From: Trichococcus sp. K1Tr
Lineage (GTDB): Bacteria > Bacillota > Bacilli > Lactobacillales > Aerococcaceae
Direction: 5' to 3'
Assembly: GCF_028309625.1 (NCBI RefSeq)
Contig: NZ_JAQMHR010000003.1
Location: forward strand, 248,001-312,000
Length of the DNA stretch: 64,000 nt
Position numbers and translations under genes: made by a program. Shown piece after piece: positions 16,387 to 26,082 of this stretch. Below the pieces are notes generated by a model, which saw only the letters and a list, made by a program, of their open reading frames with translations, had not been told where the DNA came from and did no database searches. Numbering within the stretch: position 1 is the first letter of the stretch; the number at the start of each line of letters is the position of its first letter.

Positions 16387-16476
16387 AGGAGAATGGGGGA
16401 TTCGAACCCCCGCGCGCCTTTCGACACCTAACGCATTTCGAGTGCGTCCTCTTCAGCCGGACTTGAGTAATTCTCC
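16387..16476 (-). tRNA. tRNA-Ser (anticodon CGA)
   Basis: On the minus strand the gene folds into a class II tRNA. The acceptor GGAGAAT pairs with ATTCTCC, the anticodon stem ACGCA/TGCGT holds the loop CTCGAAA (anticodon CGA, reading UCG), there is a long variable arm, and the T arm is CGGGGGTTCGAATCCCCC-like. The 3' CCA is not encoded and the discriminator base is T rather than the usual G of serine tRNAs. A TATAAT on the minus strand at 16486-16491 is a probable -10 element. Confidence 0.93.
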
Positions 16477-16696
16477 ATAAATGACATTATAACGCTTTTT
16501 GAAGATTTGGAAAAGGGGATTTTTCAAAAAGTATCATAAAATGCAGAAACAGCTTCGGGAATTGGTTCTGTTGAATGAGCATCTTGTCCCGAAAATTTAA
16601 AGGTTTTGTTCCTAGATGGATTAAATTATGGTAATATACAGTTCTGTGTACTCATTATTTTGTTACTTTTGCATAAATATCAGGGGGAATAAGAAA

Positions 16697-17935
16697 TTGT
16701 ATAAATTATTGAATAACTGGTACAAGCTGAGCCTTGTCAAACGTATAATCGCCGGTCTTATCATAGGTATCATCCTTGCCGTAACAATTCCCGATATAGC
16801 GCAGCCAATCACCATTTTTGGCTCTCTGTTTGTCGGCGCTTTAAAAGCGATCGCTCCAATGCTAGTGTTTTTCTTGGTTGCATCCGCGATTTCGCAACAC
16901 AAAAAAGGCCAACAGACGAACATGAAATCCGTCATCGGGCTCTATCTTTTAGGGACTTTGTCGGCGGCACTCGTAGCAGTGACCGCAAGCTTCATCTTCC
17001 CGGTGAACTTGACATTGGGCGCCGGCGTTGAGGATGTCACCGCTCCAGGCGGTGTGGTGGAAGTACTGAAGGCGCTGCTCCTGAACGTAGTGGACAATCC
17101 GGTCAAGGCGCTCTACAATGCCAATTATATCGGCATTCTGTCCTGGGCCCTCATGATCGGCTTTACTTTGAAGAATGCCGCAGCTTCAACCAAGCTGATG
17201 CTGTCCAATGTTTCTGATGCACTGACAGAAATGGTCAGGATCGTCATTGCCTTCGCTCCTTTAGGGATCATGGGCCTTGTCTTCGATGCCATCGCAACTA
17301 GCGGAATTGGCGCTCTATTGGGCTATGGGAAACTGCTTGCGGTACTGATTGGTTGTATGCTGTTCGTGGCCTTGGTCGTTAACCCGATCATCGTATACAT
17401 CTATATCCGTTCCAATCCGTTTCCGCTTGTCTTAAGATGCTTGAGGGAAAGTGGCATCACAGCTTTCTTCACAAGAAGTTCGGCTGCTAACATTCCCGTG
17501 AACATGACGCTGTGTGATGACTTGGGACTGGACAGGGACACTTACTCCGTATCCATTCCGCTGGGCGCGACCATCAATATGGCCGGCGCTGCGGTTACGA
17601 TTTCCGTCCTTACCTTGGCAGCGGTCAACACTTTGGGCATCCCAGTGGACTTCGGAACAGCCCTCATCCTTAGTATCCTGGCAGCGGTCAGTGCTTGTGG
17701 GGCATCGGGTGTAGCTGGTGGCTCCCTGCTGCTTATCCCGTTAGCGGCAAGCTTGTTCGGCATCCCGAACGATGTGGCTATGCAAATAGTCGGTGTTGGA
17801 TTCATCATCGGCGTCCTGCAGGATTCATTCGAGACAGCCCTCAATTCATCGACCGATGTCCTTTTCACTGCGACTGCAGAATTCGCAAAACGACGCAAGG
17901 AAGGGAACGGCGCTTCCAAAGGCAAGATTGCCTAA
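16697..17935 (+). CDS. sstT: Na+/serine-threonine symporter
   Basis: SstT imports L-serine and L-threonine with sodium; it belongs to the dicarboxylate/amino acid:cation symporter family. Family features are clear in the 412-residue product: the opening [16 protein letters not shown], the serine-rich reentrant loop ending [15 protein letters not shown], and the conserved [13 protein letters not shown] and [16 protein letters not shown] segments. I place the start at a TTG with AGGGGGA eight bases upstream. A longer frame beginning 23 codons earlier has no ribosome site and adds an atypical cysteine-rich leader. The gene stands alone before a terminator. Confidence 0.9.
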   Translation: MYKLLNNWYKLSLVKRIIAGLIIGIILAVTIPDIAQPITIFGSLFVGALKAIAPMLVFFLVASAISQHKKGQQTNMKSVIGLYLLGTLSAALVAVTASFIFPVNLTLGAGVEDVTAPGGVVEVLKALLLNVVDNPVKALYNANYIGILSWALMIGFTLKNAAASTKLMLSNVSDALTEMVRIVIAFAPLGIMGLVFDAIATSGIGALLGYGKLLAVLIGCMLFVALVVNPIIVYIYIRSNPFPLVLRCLRESGITAFFTRSSAANIPVNMTLCDDLGLDRDTYSVSIPLGATINMAGAAVTISVLTLAAVNTLGIPVDFGTALILSILAAVSACGASGVAGGSLLLIPLAASLFGIPNDVAMQIVGVGFIIGVLQDSFETALNSSTDVLFTATAEFAKRRKEGNGASKGKIA

Positions 17936-17957
17936 AAAGAACAAAACAGCCTGCACC

Positions 17958-18003
17958 AAAGCATGTTGCTGGTCCCGAATCGGATCAGCGGCATGCTTTT
18001 TTC
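17958..18003 (+). terminator. Rho-independent terminator after sstT
   Basis: AAAGCATG...GCTG pairs with CAGC.GCATGCTTT, followed by a T run. Confidence 0.8.
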
Positions 18004-18242
18004 GATTGTCGAATCTGCAGCGGAATCGGAGTAAGGGTGCATTGCGGATTATAAGCAAATTACAAGCTGTTTGATCGCTCGTTGCCCGTATGAAAAGGAT
18101 AGGCAGTTTATGCAACTTTATTGAATAGAAATTTTTGAGAAGAATAGTTGCTCAAAAATATGCTATACTTGAAGAAAGAATTAGGATGGACAAGTGAGTG
18201 TTCGGAACTTTGCATCAGAGCACGAGTCGTAGGAGGTTGATT

Positions 18243-19625
18243 ATGGGTGAAGAGAAGCAAACGGGCATAAAACAGCTGAAAAGTCCAATCAACAAGGAAA
18301 TCATGAACATCGCGTGGCCGGTTCTGATCGAACTGGTCCTGAGTTCGTTGTTCGGGATGATCAACATGATGATGCTGGGGAATATCGCGGATCATGCCTA
18401 TGCTGCAGCGGCCGTTTCGGCGGTCGGGGTGACGAACCAACCGCTGTTCCTCGGGCTGGCCGTAGTGCAGGCGTTGAACATCGGAGGCACAGCCTTGATC
18501 GCCCGCTATTTCGGAGCTGGAAAACACGACCGGATGGAAAACGTCATGAAGCATGTCATGATCATCAGCATGATCCTTTCCGCCCCATTGGCCCTGGCCG
18601 CCTTTGTCTATTCCGATCAGATCATGGCCTTTATGGGCGCGCAGTCCGATACAGTCGAAGTCGGCAGGCTCTATTTCCGCATCATCTGCATCAGTTACTT
18701 GTTGCAATCCTTCAATTTCAGCATTTCCGGTTCCTTGCGCGGAATCGGCGAAACACAGATTCCGATGGGCGTAAATCTGCAAGCGAATTTCCTGAATGTC
18801 ATCGGCAATGCCTTGCTGATCTATGGACTTTTCGGGGTTCCGGCTTTTGGCATCGAGGGGGCGGCGATTTCGACCGTTATCGCCAACCTAGTGGCCAATT
18901 TCCTGCTGATCCGTTACCTGCGATCCGGCAAGAGCAAGCTGAATTTTTCCTTCGCGCATCCTTTCCAGTTTTCGATGAAAACGATGAAAAGTTTGGCGAA
19001 AATCGGACTGCCTTCAGCGCTGGAACAATTGGCGCTGCGTGCCGGGATGATTCTGTTCATCCAGATCGTGTCGGGCTTGGGGACCGTCGTCTTTGCCGCC
19101 CACAACATCGGCATGAATATTCTGTCCCTGTCATTCACCCTCGGACAAGCCTTCGGTATTGCGGCGTCAGCCTTGGTCGGCAGGGCATTGGGTGCCGGTG
19201 ACGCAAATCTGGCAGAAAAATATGCCTCGCGGACCGGTAAAATCGGCAGCTTGTGGGGTGCGATCCTCGGAGTGGCCTTCTTTTTCGGCGCCGAGTACAT
19301 CGTCGGCTTCTATTCCAGTGATCCGGAAATCATCCGGAATGCCGCGATCGCCATCCGGGTTGCGGCCATCACCCAGCCTTTCCAGTCGCACCAGCTGATC
19401 GTCGCGGGTTCATTGCGCGGGGCAGGGGATACGATTTTCCCGCTGATCTCAACTTTCCTTGGGATTTTGATCATCCGCGTCGCAGCCGCCACCTTCTTCG
19501 TGCAGGTGCTCGGACTCGGCATCCTCGGGGCCTGGCTGGCCGTCATGCTGGATCAGATCATCCGTTGGTTCCTGATTGCGATGCGCTTCCGGTCCGGCAA
19601 ATGGAAAAAGATGAAACTGACGTAA
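18243..19625 (+). CDS. MATE family multidrug/metabolite exporter
   Basis: The 460-residue protein has twelve hydrophobic segments in two related halves, the layout of MATE antiporters that export cationic compounds with Na+ or H+. The first half starts MNIAWPVLIELVLSSLFGMINMMMLG and the second IGLPSALEQLALRAGMILFIQIV. The conserved loops QALNIGGTALIARYFGAG and GQAFGIAASALVGRALGAGD also fit. The ATG is set by AGGAGG seven bases upstream; a longer frame to the left has no such site. Substrate unknown. A TTTTTGAG/CTCAAAAA inverted pair lies about 90-110 bases upstream in the probable promoter region. Confidence 0.88.
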   Translation: MGEEKQTGIKQLKSPINKEIMNIAWPVLIELVLSSLFGMINMMMLGNIADHAYAAAAVSAVGVTNQPLFLGLAVVQALNIGGTALIARYFGAGKHDRMENVMKHVMIISMILSAPLALAAFVYSDQIMAFMGAQSDTVEVGRLYFRIICISYLLQSFNFSISGSLRGIGETQIPMGVNLQANFLNVIGNALLIYGLFGVPAFGIEGAAISTVIANLVANFLLIRYLRSGKSKLNFSFAHPFQFSMKTMKSLAKIGLPSALEQLALRAGMILFIQIVSGLGTVVFAAHNIGMNILSLSFTLGQAFGIAASALVGRALGAGDANLAEKYASRTGKIGSLWGAILGVAFFFGAEYIVGFYSSDPEIIRNAAIAIRVAAITQPFQSHQLIVAGSLRGAGDTIFPLISTFLGILIIRVAAATFFVQVLGLGILGAWLAVMLDQIIRWFLIAMRFRSGKWKKMKLT

Positions 19626-19658
19626 ATTCATCCCAAAATAATTCAACAAGCCTCGGCT

Positions 19659-19695
19659 AATCCGCCTCTTTCTGAAAAAGAGACGGATTTTTTTT
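19659..19695 (+). terminator. Rho-independent terminator after the MATE gene
   Basis: AATCCGCCTCTTT and AAAGAGACGGATT pair around a short loop and end in eight Ts. Confidence 0.92.
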
Positions 19696-19799
19696 CACAT
19701 GCATTGGCGAAAAATGGTATACTGTTCAATGAGAGAACGGTTACAAATCGGGGCGTGATATCCGTATTTGGGACACCAAAATAAAGGAGGATGAGCAGT

Positions 19800-21170
19800 A
19801 TGGGAGGACAACTGATACTGATTCGGCATGGAATCGCGGAAGAGCGTACGCCTGAAGGGGATGACTTCTACAGAAAACTGACGGAAGCAGGCGTGGAGGA
19901 ACTGACTGCGTTTCTGCCTGACATCGCACCCTTGCTGACCGAGAGCGGAAACCTGAAGATATGGACAAGCCCATTGGTTCGGGCGCGTCAGACTGCTGAA
20001 TTGGTGGCTGAAGCCACTGCCGTCGAAGTGATCCAACCGCAGGAATTTTTGGAGACCGGCGATTTCGTAGCCTTCATGGATGCGTTGAAACAGGAAGACG
20101 AGGGTTTCAATTTGGTGCTTGTCGGGCACGAACCTTATATGAGCAGCTGGACGAAAGAATTGATCGGTGCCGCGATTCCGTTCAAAAAAGGGGCGGTTGC
20201 TTTCTTTACGGTCGACATGACCGCAGACCCGATCGGCAATCTGGAGTGGCTTTTGGCGCCGGGTAAATCGGCGAAACGCAAACACGAAGCCACCGCCGAC
20301 AAAATGCATGCCGTGGATAAACATGAAGGGTCGTCGAAATACGACCCGTGTGATGGTGAAGACACGTTGTACGCCGGTATCATCAACGAACAAATAGCCG
20401 GGGTTCAGCACGCCTATGCCGCTTACCAACAGGATTCCGTCGAGCCGGAATCGGCCCATGCACTGCGCGTCGCAATCCGCCAACTGCGGGCTTTGTTGAA
20501 CTTCAACAAAGCGAACGGCGAGGAGAAATACTACCGGGAAGCGGGCGAAGATTGGCGCGAAATCGCCACCACGTTTGGCTATCTGCGTGAGCTGGATGTG
20601 CTGATGGAAGAATGCCGCGAACTGCGCGGGTTGTATCCGGACATGTTGGCCGAGGACGGCCAAGTCATGACTTGGCTGATGGAAGAACGCCAAGGCGAAC
20701 AGGACAGCATCCATGAATTGATCACGAGCGGTGCTCTCACCGAACGCATTCTCGATGCGGAAGCCGCTACGGCCCATTACTTGAAATCCATCAACTTGGA
20801 TGATGATCAGCAGAAAAAATCGACAATCAAAAAGCTGGAAAAAATGAAGAAACGCCTGATGCGCAAGTGGGAAGAAGTCGATTTCTCAAACCATGAACAG
20901 ACCCACAGCCTGCGCATCAACGCCAAAAAACTGCGTTACGCCGCGACCTACCTCGCACCGATCTTGGGCGAGAAGGACAAGGACATCATCAAAGAGATGA
21001 AGAAAGTCCAGACCGCACTCGGTACGCTCTGCGACCTCGACATCAACGGGCACCTGCTTCTGGAGATGGCCGACAGGACCGATGATCCCGATCTGCAGCA
21101 CCACTTCAGAACACTCAGTGAGCATCAATTCCAGCGCAGGGAAGCGATATTGAACGACGAAGCAGATTGA
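19800..21170 (+). CDS. Histidine phosphatase (SixA-like) - CHAD domain fusion
   Basis: This 456-residue protein has two domains. Residues 1-150 are a SixA-type histidine phosphatase: LILIRHG with the phosphorylated His10, the arginine in SPLVRARQTAEL, and the second histidine in LVLVGHEPYM. Residues about 195-450 are a CHAD domain, a helical module with conserved basic residues that binds inorganic polyphosphate (HALRVAIRQLRALLNF, GYLRELDVL, HSLRINAKKLRYAATYL). A role in polyphosphate or phosphohistidine metabolism is inferred. The start is the ATG nine bases after AAAGGAGG; an in-frame ATG directly abutting that site is rejected. No polyphosphate kinase gene is adjacent. Confidence 0.85.
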   Translation: MGGQLILIRHGIAEERTPEGDDFYRKLTEAGVEELTAFLPDIAPLLTESGNLKIWTSPLVRARQTAELVAEATAVEVIQPQEFLETGDFVAFMDALKQEDEGFNLVLVGHEPYMSSWTKELIGAAIPFKKGAVAFFTVDMTADPIGNLEWLLAPGKSAKRKHEATADKMHAVDKHEGSSKYDPCDGEDTLYAGIINEQIAGVQHAYAAYQQDSVEPESAHALRVAIRQLRALLNFNKANGEEKYYREAGEDWREIATTFGYLRELDVLMEECRELRGLYPDMLAEDGQVMTWLMEERQGEQDSIHELITSGALTERILDAEAATAHYLKSINLDDDQQKKSTIKKLEKMKKRLMRKWEEVDFSNHEQTHSLRINAKKLRYAATYLAPILGEKDKDIIKEMKKVQTALGTLCDLDINGHLLLEMADRTDDPDLQHHFRTLSEHQFQRREAILNDEAD

Positions 21171-21192
21171 ACAATTTAAGAATTTTTACTTA

Positions 21193-21225
21193 GGTCCATA
21201 CTCGTTAAGGGTTATGGATCTTTTT
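21193..21225 (+). terminator. Rho-independent terminator after the SixA-CHAD gene
   Basis: GGTCCATA and TATGGATC pair (one G-T) across a 12-base loop and run into TTTTT, separating the housekeeping side from the motility region. Confidence 0.75.
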
Positions 21226-21251
21226 ATTGCAATAAAATATCCATTCAGATA

Positions 21252-21278
21252 TAAACATAATCAAAAAGATACCGATTA
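21252..21278 (+). promoter_or_regulatory. Sigma28 (SigD)-type promoter for the first MCP gene
   Basis: TAAA, a 15-base spacer and ACCGATTA fit the Bacillus SigD consensus TAAA-N15-GCCGATAT. It lies about 45 bases upstream of the MCP start. The cognate sigma factor gene is in this window (56899-57615). Confidence 0.8.
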
Positions 21279-21322
21279 CATAATAGGGAAATAGAAGTAT
21301 CATAGAAATGGGAGTGGGAAAT

Positions 21323-23080
21323 TTGGAAGTAAGAGAAACTTTTATCAGCAATATCATGAGCAACAGCAAGAAGATAAATCTGACAAAATTATTGAATTTT
21401 AAAAGTATCCGCATAAAATTGTTAGCTGGGTATTTCACTATCATCACTTTGATAGCAGTCTTAGGAGTCAATAGTTACGCAACGACGAAAGAAATCAATG
21501 ACAACACCAAGGACATCATCGAAGAGGATATAATTGTTTTAGAGAGCGGTGAAGAGTTCAAATTTCTGATTTCCCAAAGAATTGCGGTAGCACGGGCATA
21601 CTTAATGACCGGAGATGTGGCTTTCAAGGATATGTTTACACAATTTACTGAAGAGAGTAAGGTTGCCCAAGCAGAAATACTGGCTGTAGACAATTCAAAA
21701 GAAATAACCGCGTTATTTGAAGCGAATGACCAATGGGCAGAAGTAATGGAATCAGAAGTTCTTGCAGCTTATCAAGCAGGAAATACAGAAGCAGCAGTGT
21801 TTAATATGGTGAACGTTGCGGATCCTGTCATTCGAGAGCAGATTGAATCTGTAAGCGCCATGATTGATCAAAAAGTTCAGACGATTGATAAAAATGGCCA
21901 TGAGATTATCACGAGGGGGCAAAATTCGCTAAGACTCGCTGTTTTACTTTCGGGGGCTGCTGTAATTATGAGTGTTGTAATTGCATTCTTACTTTCAAAT
22001 GAAATCTCCAGCAAAATCAAGTTGATTAAGGAACGTATGGAAACAATTGCTGATGGCAGATTAAATGTCGAACCGATAGAAATATCAGGCCGAGATGAAC
22101 TGGCTGAATTGGCGATTGCGACCAACACGATGCATGAACAATTAACAGCAATTGTTGTAAATATTCTGGATTCTTCCGAACAACTGGCAGGTCATAGTCA
22201 AGAATTGACTCAATCTGCAAATGAAGTGAAAATTGGGTCTGAACAAGTTGCTTTAACCATGCAAGAATTGGCAACGGGGTCTGAGGCTCAAGCAAGCAAT
22301 GCTAGTGCACTTGCAAATGTGATGGAAACTTTTAATGAAGAATTCAAAGTCGTTAACGAAAACTCTTTGATTATTGCGGATGCTTCTCGTCAGGTGATCG
22401 ATCAATCAAATGAGAGCGAACAGTTGATGGATTTATCAAGTCAACAAATGGATAAAATAGAAACAATCATGAAACAAGCTGTAAGCAAAATGCAATCTTT
22501 GGAATTCCAAACGCAAGAAATCACTACGCTGGTGAGATTGATTCAAAATATTGCAGATCAAACTAACCTGCTTGCTCTTAATGCAGCCATAGAAGCTGCC
22601 CGAGCTGGGGAACATGGCCGAGGATTTGCAGTCGTTGCTGATGAAGTCCGGAAATTATCGGAACAAGTCGCAGTTTCTGTAAAAGATATTACGGGCTTTG
22701 TCGGGAAGATTCAGAGCGAGTCCAGAGATGTGAGTGTATCCTTGGAGCAAGGATATACGGAGGTTAAAGCAGGAGCAGAACAAATTCAAAGAACAACAGA
22801 TGTGCTGAATGAAATGGAAAGTTCATTAAATAGTATGATCCAGAATATTCTGCTTGTTTCCGACAAAATGTCCAGTCTGACGGAAAATACGGCAAGTATG
22901 AGCGTGGCAATAGAAGAAATAGCTTCCATTTCTCAAGAGTCGGCAGCTGGTGTCGAAGAAACTTCTGCAGCTACACAGCAGATCAACAGTTCGATGGAAG
23001 AAGTATCCATCAATTCGGAACAAATTTCCGGGTTGGCAGAAATGCTGCATGCGATTGTTAACCATTTTAAGTTCCAGTGA
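21323..23080 (+). CDS. Methyl-accepting chemotaxis protein (first copy)
   Basis: This is a transmembrane chemoreceptor of about 585 residues. It has a first membrane helix ([17 protein letters not shown]), an external helical four-helix-bundle-like region of about 150 residues, and a second helix ([20 protein letters not shown]). A HAMP linker follows, then a long cytoplasmic coiled coil whose hairpin tip reads [18 protein letters not shown], the CheA/CheW contact site. There is no C-terminal CheR-docking pentapeptide. The start is uncertain: the TTG used here has GGAG eight bases upstream, whereas an ATG five codons earlier has none. A related MCP lies at the other end of the flagellar region. 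The ligand is unknown. Confidence 0.9.
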   Translation: MEVRETFISNIMSNSKKINLTKLLNFKSIRIKLLAGYFTIITLIAVLGVNSYATTKEINDNTKDIIEEDIIVLESGEEFKFLISQRIAVARAYLMTGDVAFKDMFTQFTEESKVAQAEILAVDNSKEITALFEANDQWAEVMESEVLAAYQAGNTEAAVFNMVNVADPVIREQIESVSAMIDQKVQTIDKNGHEIITRGQNSLRLAVLLSGAAVIMSVVIAFLLSNEISSKIKLIKERMETIADGRLNVEPIEISGRDELAELAIATNTMHEQLTAIVVNILDSSEQLAGHSQELTQSANEVKIGSEQVALTMQELATGSEAQASNASALANVMETFNEEFKVVNENSLIIADASRQVIDQSNESEQLMDLSSQQMDKIETIMKQAVSKMQSLEFQTQEITTLVRLIQNIADQTNLLALNAAIEAARAGEHGRGFAVVADEVRKLSEQVAVSVKDITGFVGKIQSESRDVSVSLEQGYTEVKAGAEQIQRTTDVLNEMESSLNSMIQNILLVSDKMSSLTENTASMSVAIEEIASISQESAAGVEETSAATQQINSSMEEVSINSEQISGLAEMLHAIVNHFKFQ

Positions 23081-23096
23081 TAAAATTGATTCCTAG

Positions 23097-23141
23097 AAAA
23101 GAGAGACAACTGTTCTTAATAAGACAGTTGCCTCTCTTTTG
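23097..23141 (+). terminator. Rho-independent terminator after the first MCP gene
   Basis: AAAAGAGAGACAACTGT pairs with ACAGTTGCCTCTCTTTT (one mismatch), giving a long stem with a T-rich tail. Confidence 0.9.
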
Positions 23142-23175
23142 CTCTTTATGAAGAACTGTAATTATGCAGAAGGAC

Positions 23176-23202
23176 TAAATAATTTCAAAAGTCTGCCGAT
23201 TA
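23176..23202 (+). promoter_or_regulatory. Sigma28-type promoter for the che-fliM-fliY operon
   Basis: TAAA, exactly 15 bases and GCCGATTA: a near-perfect SigD promoter about 65 bases before the first cheW. No comparably good sigmaA promoter is seen here, which suggests the operon, including the switch proteins FliM and FliY, depends on sigma28. Confidence 0.85.
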
Positions 23203-23267
23203 AGATAAGAATACCAGAATCATAAATAGTATTAATCATATACCAAAAAATTGATGGGAGTCACATC

Positions 23268-23711
23268 ATGAAAAAATTTATCGTGTTTATCTGTAGCCAA
23301 CAGCAATTCGCCATTCCAATTGAAATCATTGAGAAAATATTACCATTAGGAAAGTTAACACTAATTCCGGAAGCTTCACCGTACGTCAGTGGTGTTATCC
23401 AATACGCTGAGACCACCATGCCTATCATCGATCTGAGCAAGCGGCTCTTCGATAACGATATGGAGATTACGGAAAACTCCAAAATCATTGTGGTATCGGA
23501 CAATGAACTGAGATTTGGAATTGCGGTGGACAGTGTCGTTTCAGTTAGTGAATTCGATGAAGAACTTCCGACCGTAAACGGTAATGTCGAAAATAAAGTC
23601 CAATATATCGAGCACCTATTCAAGACGGATACTGACATCATCATCCATATCGACATCAATGCTTTATTCCATTCTGATGGCATGGAAGAGTTAGTTGCAT
23701 TAAATGGATAA
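23268..23711 (+). CDS. cheW: CheW chemotaxis coupling protein (first copy)
   Basis: CheW links chemoreceptors to the kinase CheA. This 147-residue protein has the CheW beta-barrel pattern: FIVFICSQQQFAIPIEIIEKIL, then PYVSGVIQYAETTMPIIDLSKRLF and IAVDSVVSVSEF. It is the first gene of the chemotaxis operon and follows a sigma28 promoter. A second CheW lies six kilobases downstream in the same operon; the two share the fold but differ much in sequence, so they may serve different receptor sets. Confidence 0.88.
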   Translation: MKKFIVFICSQQQFAIPIEIIEKILPLGKLTLIPEASPYVSGVIQYAETTMPIIDLSKRLFDNDMEITENSKIIVVSDNELRFGIAVDSVVSVSEFDEELPTVNGNVENKVQYIEHLFKTDTDIIIHIDINALFHSDGMEELVALNG

Positions 23712-23745
23712 CGGGTTAAGTTCAATAAGGGGTTGATTACGTACT

Positions 23746-24228
23746 TTGGAAAAAGAACTAAAGGTCGGGATTTCTGATTACAAAATCGGGGAAGCACCAC
23801 AGTCTTTGTTTACCATCGGGCTAGGGTCATGTGTAGGCATAGCGATTTATGATCCAACTACCCGTGTAGGCGGATTAAGCCATATTATGCTCCCGGACAG
23901 CAGTATGTTCAACGGGGAAAAAAAGATCGAAAAGTTTGCCGATTTGGCCATTCCGCATATGGTTTCAGAGCTTGCCAAAAAAACACCAAAAAGAAGATTG
24001 GTTGCGAAAATAGCTGGAGGGTCAAGTATGTTCAAAAACTCTTTGAATACGCCTCAAGCGAATATCGGCTTACGCAATATAGCGGCTGTTGAAACCATCC
24101 TCAAACAACAAGGGATCCCTATTCTGGCAAATCATACAGGAGGTTCGATGGGGAGATCCATGTTCTTCGATCTTCACACGCTTCAAGTGAAAGTTAGGAT
24201 GGGGAATCGAGAAATTTTTGATCTATAA
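23746..24228 (+). CDS. cheD: Chemoreceptor glutamine deamidase CheD
   Basis: CheD deamidates glutamines of chemoreceptors and in Firmicutes also binds CheC, increasing its phosphatase action. The 160-residue protein carries the catalytic pair: Cys29 in GLGSCVGIAIYD and His46 in GGLSHIMLPDS. The conserved KIAGGSSMF and NIGLRNIAAV segments follow, and GGSMGRSMFFDL lies near the end. Translation starts at TTG; AAGGGG lies about 14 bases upstream, a rather long spacing. The separate CheC in the same operon fits a Bacillus-type adaptation circuit. Confidence 0.93.
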   Translation: MEKELKVGISDYKIGEAPQSLFTIGLGSCVGIAIYDPTTRVGGLSHIMLPDSSMFNGEKKIEKFADLAIPHMVSELAKKTPKRRLVAKIAGGSSMFKNSLNTPQANIGLRNIAAVETILKQQGIPILANHTGGSMGRSMFFDLHTLQVKVRMGNREIFDL

Positions 24229-24249
24229 CAGTCAACGGGGGGAACAGCA

Positions 24250-25269
24250 ATGGAAATAAATATCTTATTAGTGGATGATTCAGCATTCATGCGACAGATA
24301 TTAAAAGAGAAAATATCCGAAATCGATGGGCTGAATGTTGTCGCGACAGCAAGGAACAGCCAAGAAGCTTTTCAAAAAATAAAACAGTTCAATCCGGATC
24401 TGATCACGTTGGACATTGAAATGCCTGGAATGAACGGCCTCGAGACATTGAAGGTCATTAAAGAGAGTTACGATATACCTGTGATGATGATGAGTTCGCT
24501 TAGCGGCAAAGAAATTACGATTGAAGCGCTGGAAGCTGGAGCGATTGATTTTATTGAAAAGCCTGCGGACATAAAAAATCAAGGAGAGTCTTTTAAAAAG
24601 CAAATTGAATTTGTCATGAAACAGTTCTTCAACAGAACACAAGAAATGACAGCTCCCCGGAGCAACGATGAGGGATCAAATCCAAATAAATCCCGTCCCA
24701 ATGCCGTGCGGGCTTTGGCGATTGGAGCATCAACAGGTGGACCACGGGCGCTTTTACAAGTGATGAAGGACTTGCCGGAAGGGATCAATGTGCCTATTTT
24801 TATTGTGCAACATATGCCCAAGGGATTCACTGCATCATTTGCGCAACGAATGGACGCGGTATCGCCAGTAAAGGTTGTTGAGGCTTACGACGGCATGCCG
24901 GTTGAGGGCGGAAAGGCCTATGTAGCCCCGGGGGACCATCATATGACAGTGAAAAATCGCCGCATTCAACTGTCGCAAACTGATAAAATTCATGGCGTAA
25001 GGCCAGCTGTGGACCATCTTTTCAGCTCAGCAGCCGAAAGTTACGGGAGCCGCCTGATTGGGGTTGTGCTTACCGGTATGGGGAAAGACGGTACGGAAGG
25101 TCTAAAGAAAATAAAGACTAATGGAGGATATACCTTCGCTCAGGACAAAGAATCTTCCTTGGTTTTCGGCATGCCCGGCAATGCCATCCAGAATAAGGTG
25201 ATCGACGAAGTAGTCAATCTGGAAGAATTGACAGATGCGCTAAACCAAGTACTAGGCGGGAGGAAATAA
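24250..25269 (+). CDS. cheB: Protein-glutamate methylesterase CheB
   Basis: CheB removes methyl groups from chemoreceptors and is activated when CheA phosphorylates its receiver domain. The 339-residue protein has a receiver at residues 1-120 (phospho-acceptor Asp55 in ITLDIEMPG, with acidic VDDS at 8-11). A linker follows, then the esterase domain with Ser161 in GASTGG, His188 in VQHMPKG and Asp280 in TGMGKDG, the complete catalytic triad. GGGGGGAAC precedes the ATG. Its stop codon directly abuts the start of cheR, the opposing methyltransferase. Confidence 0.95.
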   Translation: MEINILLVDDSAFMRQILKEKISEIDGLNVVATARNSQEAFQKIKQFNPDLITLDIEMPGMNGLETLKVIKESYDIPVMMMSSLSGKEITIEALEAGAIDFIEKPADIKNQGESFKKQIEFVMKQFFNRTQEMTAPRSNDEGSNPNKSRPNAVRALAIGASTGGPRALLQVMKDLPEGINVPIFIVQHMPKGFTASFAQRMDAVSPVKVVEAYDGMPVEGGKAYVAPGDHHMTVKNRRIQLSQTDKIHGVRPAVDHLFSSAAESYGSRLIGVVLTGMGKDGTEGLKKIKTNGGYTFAQDKESSLVFGMPGNAIQNKVIDEVVNLEELTDALNQVLGGRK

Positions 25270-26040
25270 ATGTTGGATTTTAACTGGTTTTATGCTTGGT
25301 CAGAAAAAACGTTGCACTTGAATTTGATAGCATACAAAGAAGGACAATTACAAAGACGGATTGAGACCATCATGAAAAAATCCGGAGCAACCGATTTGAA
25401 GCAATTTGCCAAAATGATCGAAACCGATGAAAATATAAAAAAGAGTTTTTTGGATTATATCACAATCAACGTGACGGAATTCTATCGCAACAAGGAAATA
25501 TTTGAAGAATTTGAAGAAGTATTCATCAACAAACTCTCCTCGAAATTCAAAGCCTTGAAAGTATGGAGTGCAGCCTGTTCAACGGGAGCTGAGGCTTATT
25601 CGATCGCTATGATTCTGAAAAAAAACAAGCTCACTGCCAGCAGCAAAATAATCGCCACAGATATAGATGAAACCATTTTGTCAAAAGCTAAGGCTGGAAC
25701 GTACTCCAAATTGGAAGTACAGAACGTTCCGCCTACGGAAAAGAAACTCTATTTTTCCGAGCAGAATAACCGCTATGTGTTGTCGGATGACATCAAAAAA
25801 ACAGTGCATTTCAAAAAACATGATTTGATTCTGGATTCCTACGAAAAAGGCTACCACGCCATCATCTGCAGAAATGTCACAATCTATTTCAAGAATGAAG
25901 TGAAAGAAAAGATATACCGAAACATCGCGGATTCGTTAGTGCCTGGGGGATTGTTCTTTATAGGGGCTACTGAGTCTGTATACAAACCTGAACAATACGG
26001 ACTAAAAAAAGTAGCTGCATTTCTATATGAAAAGATGTAA
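25270..26040 (+). CDS. cheR: Chemoreceptor methyltransferase CheR
   Basis: CheR transfers methyl groups from S-adenosylmethionine to glutamates of chemoreceptors. The 256-residue protein has the N-terminal helical domain ending ITINVTEFYRN, which is the family signature. The SAM-binding domain follows (VWSAACSTGAEAYSIAMIL, IIATDIDETILSKA, IICRNVTIYF and PGGLFFIGATES). The ATG follows the cheB stop without any gap, so the two are probably translationally coupled. Neither MCP in this window has the C-terminal tether peptide that some CheR proteins bind. Confidence 0.95.
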   Translation: MLDFNWFYAWSEKTLHLNLIAYKEGQLQRRIETIMKKSGATDLKQFAKMIETDENIKKSFLDYITINVTEFYRNKEIFEEFEEVFINKLSSKFKALKVWSAACSTGAEAYSIAMILKKNKLTASSKIIATDIDETILSKAKAGTYSKLEVQNVPPTEKKLYFSEQNNRYVLSDDIKKTVHFKKHDLILDSYEKGYHAIICRNVTIYFKNEVKEKIYRNIADSLVPGGLFFIGATESVYKPEQYGLKKVAAFLYEKM

Positions 26041-26082
26041 ATAAGTAAAGCTGCGGACTAACGAGAGGAAGGCTGGGATTCA

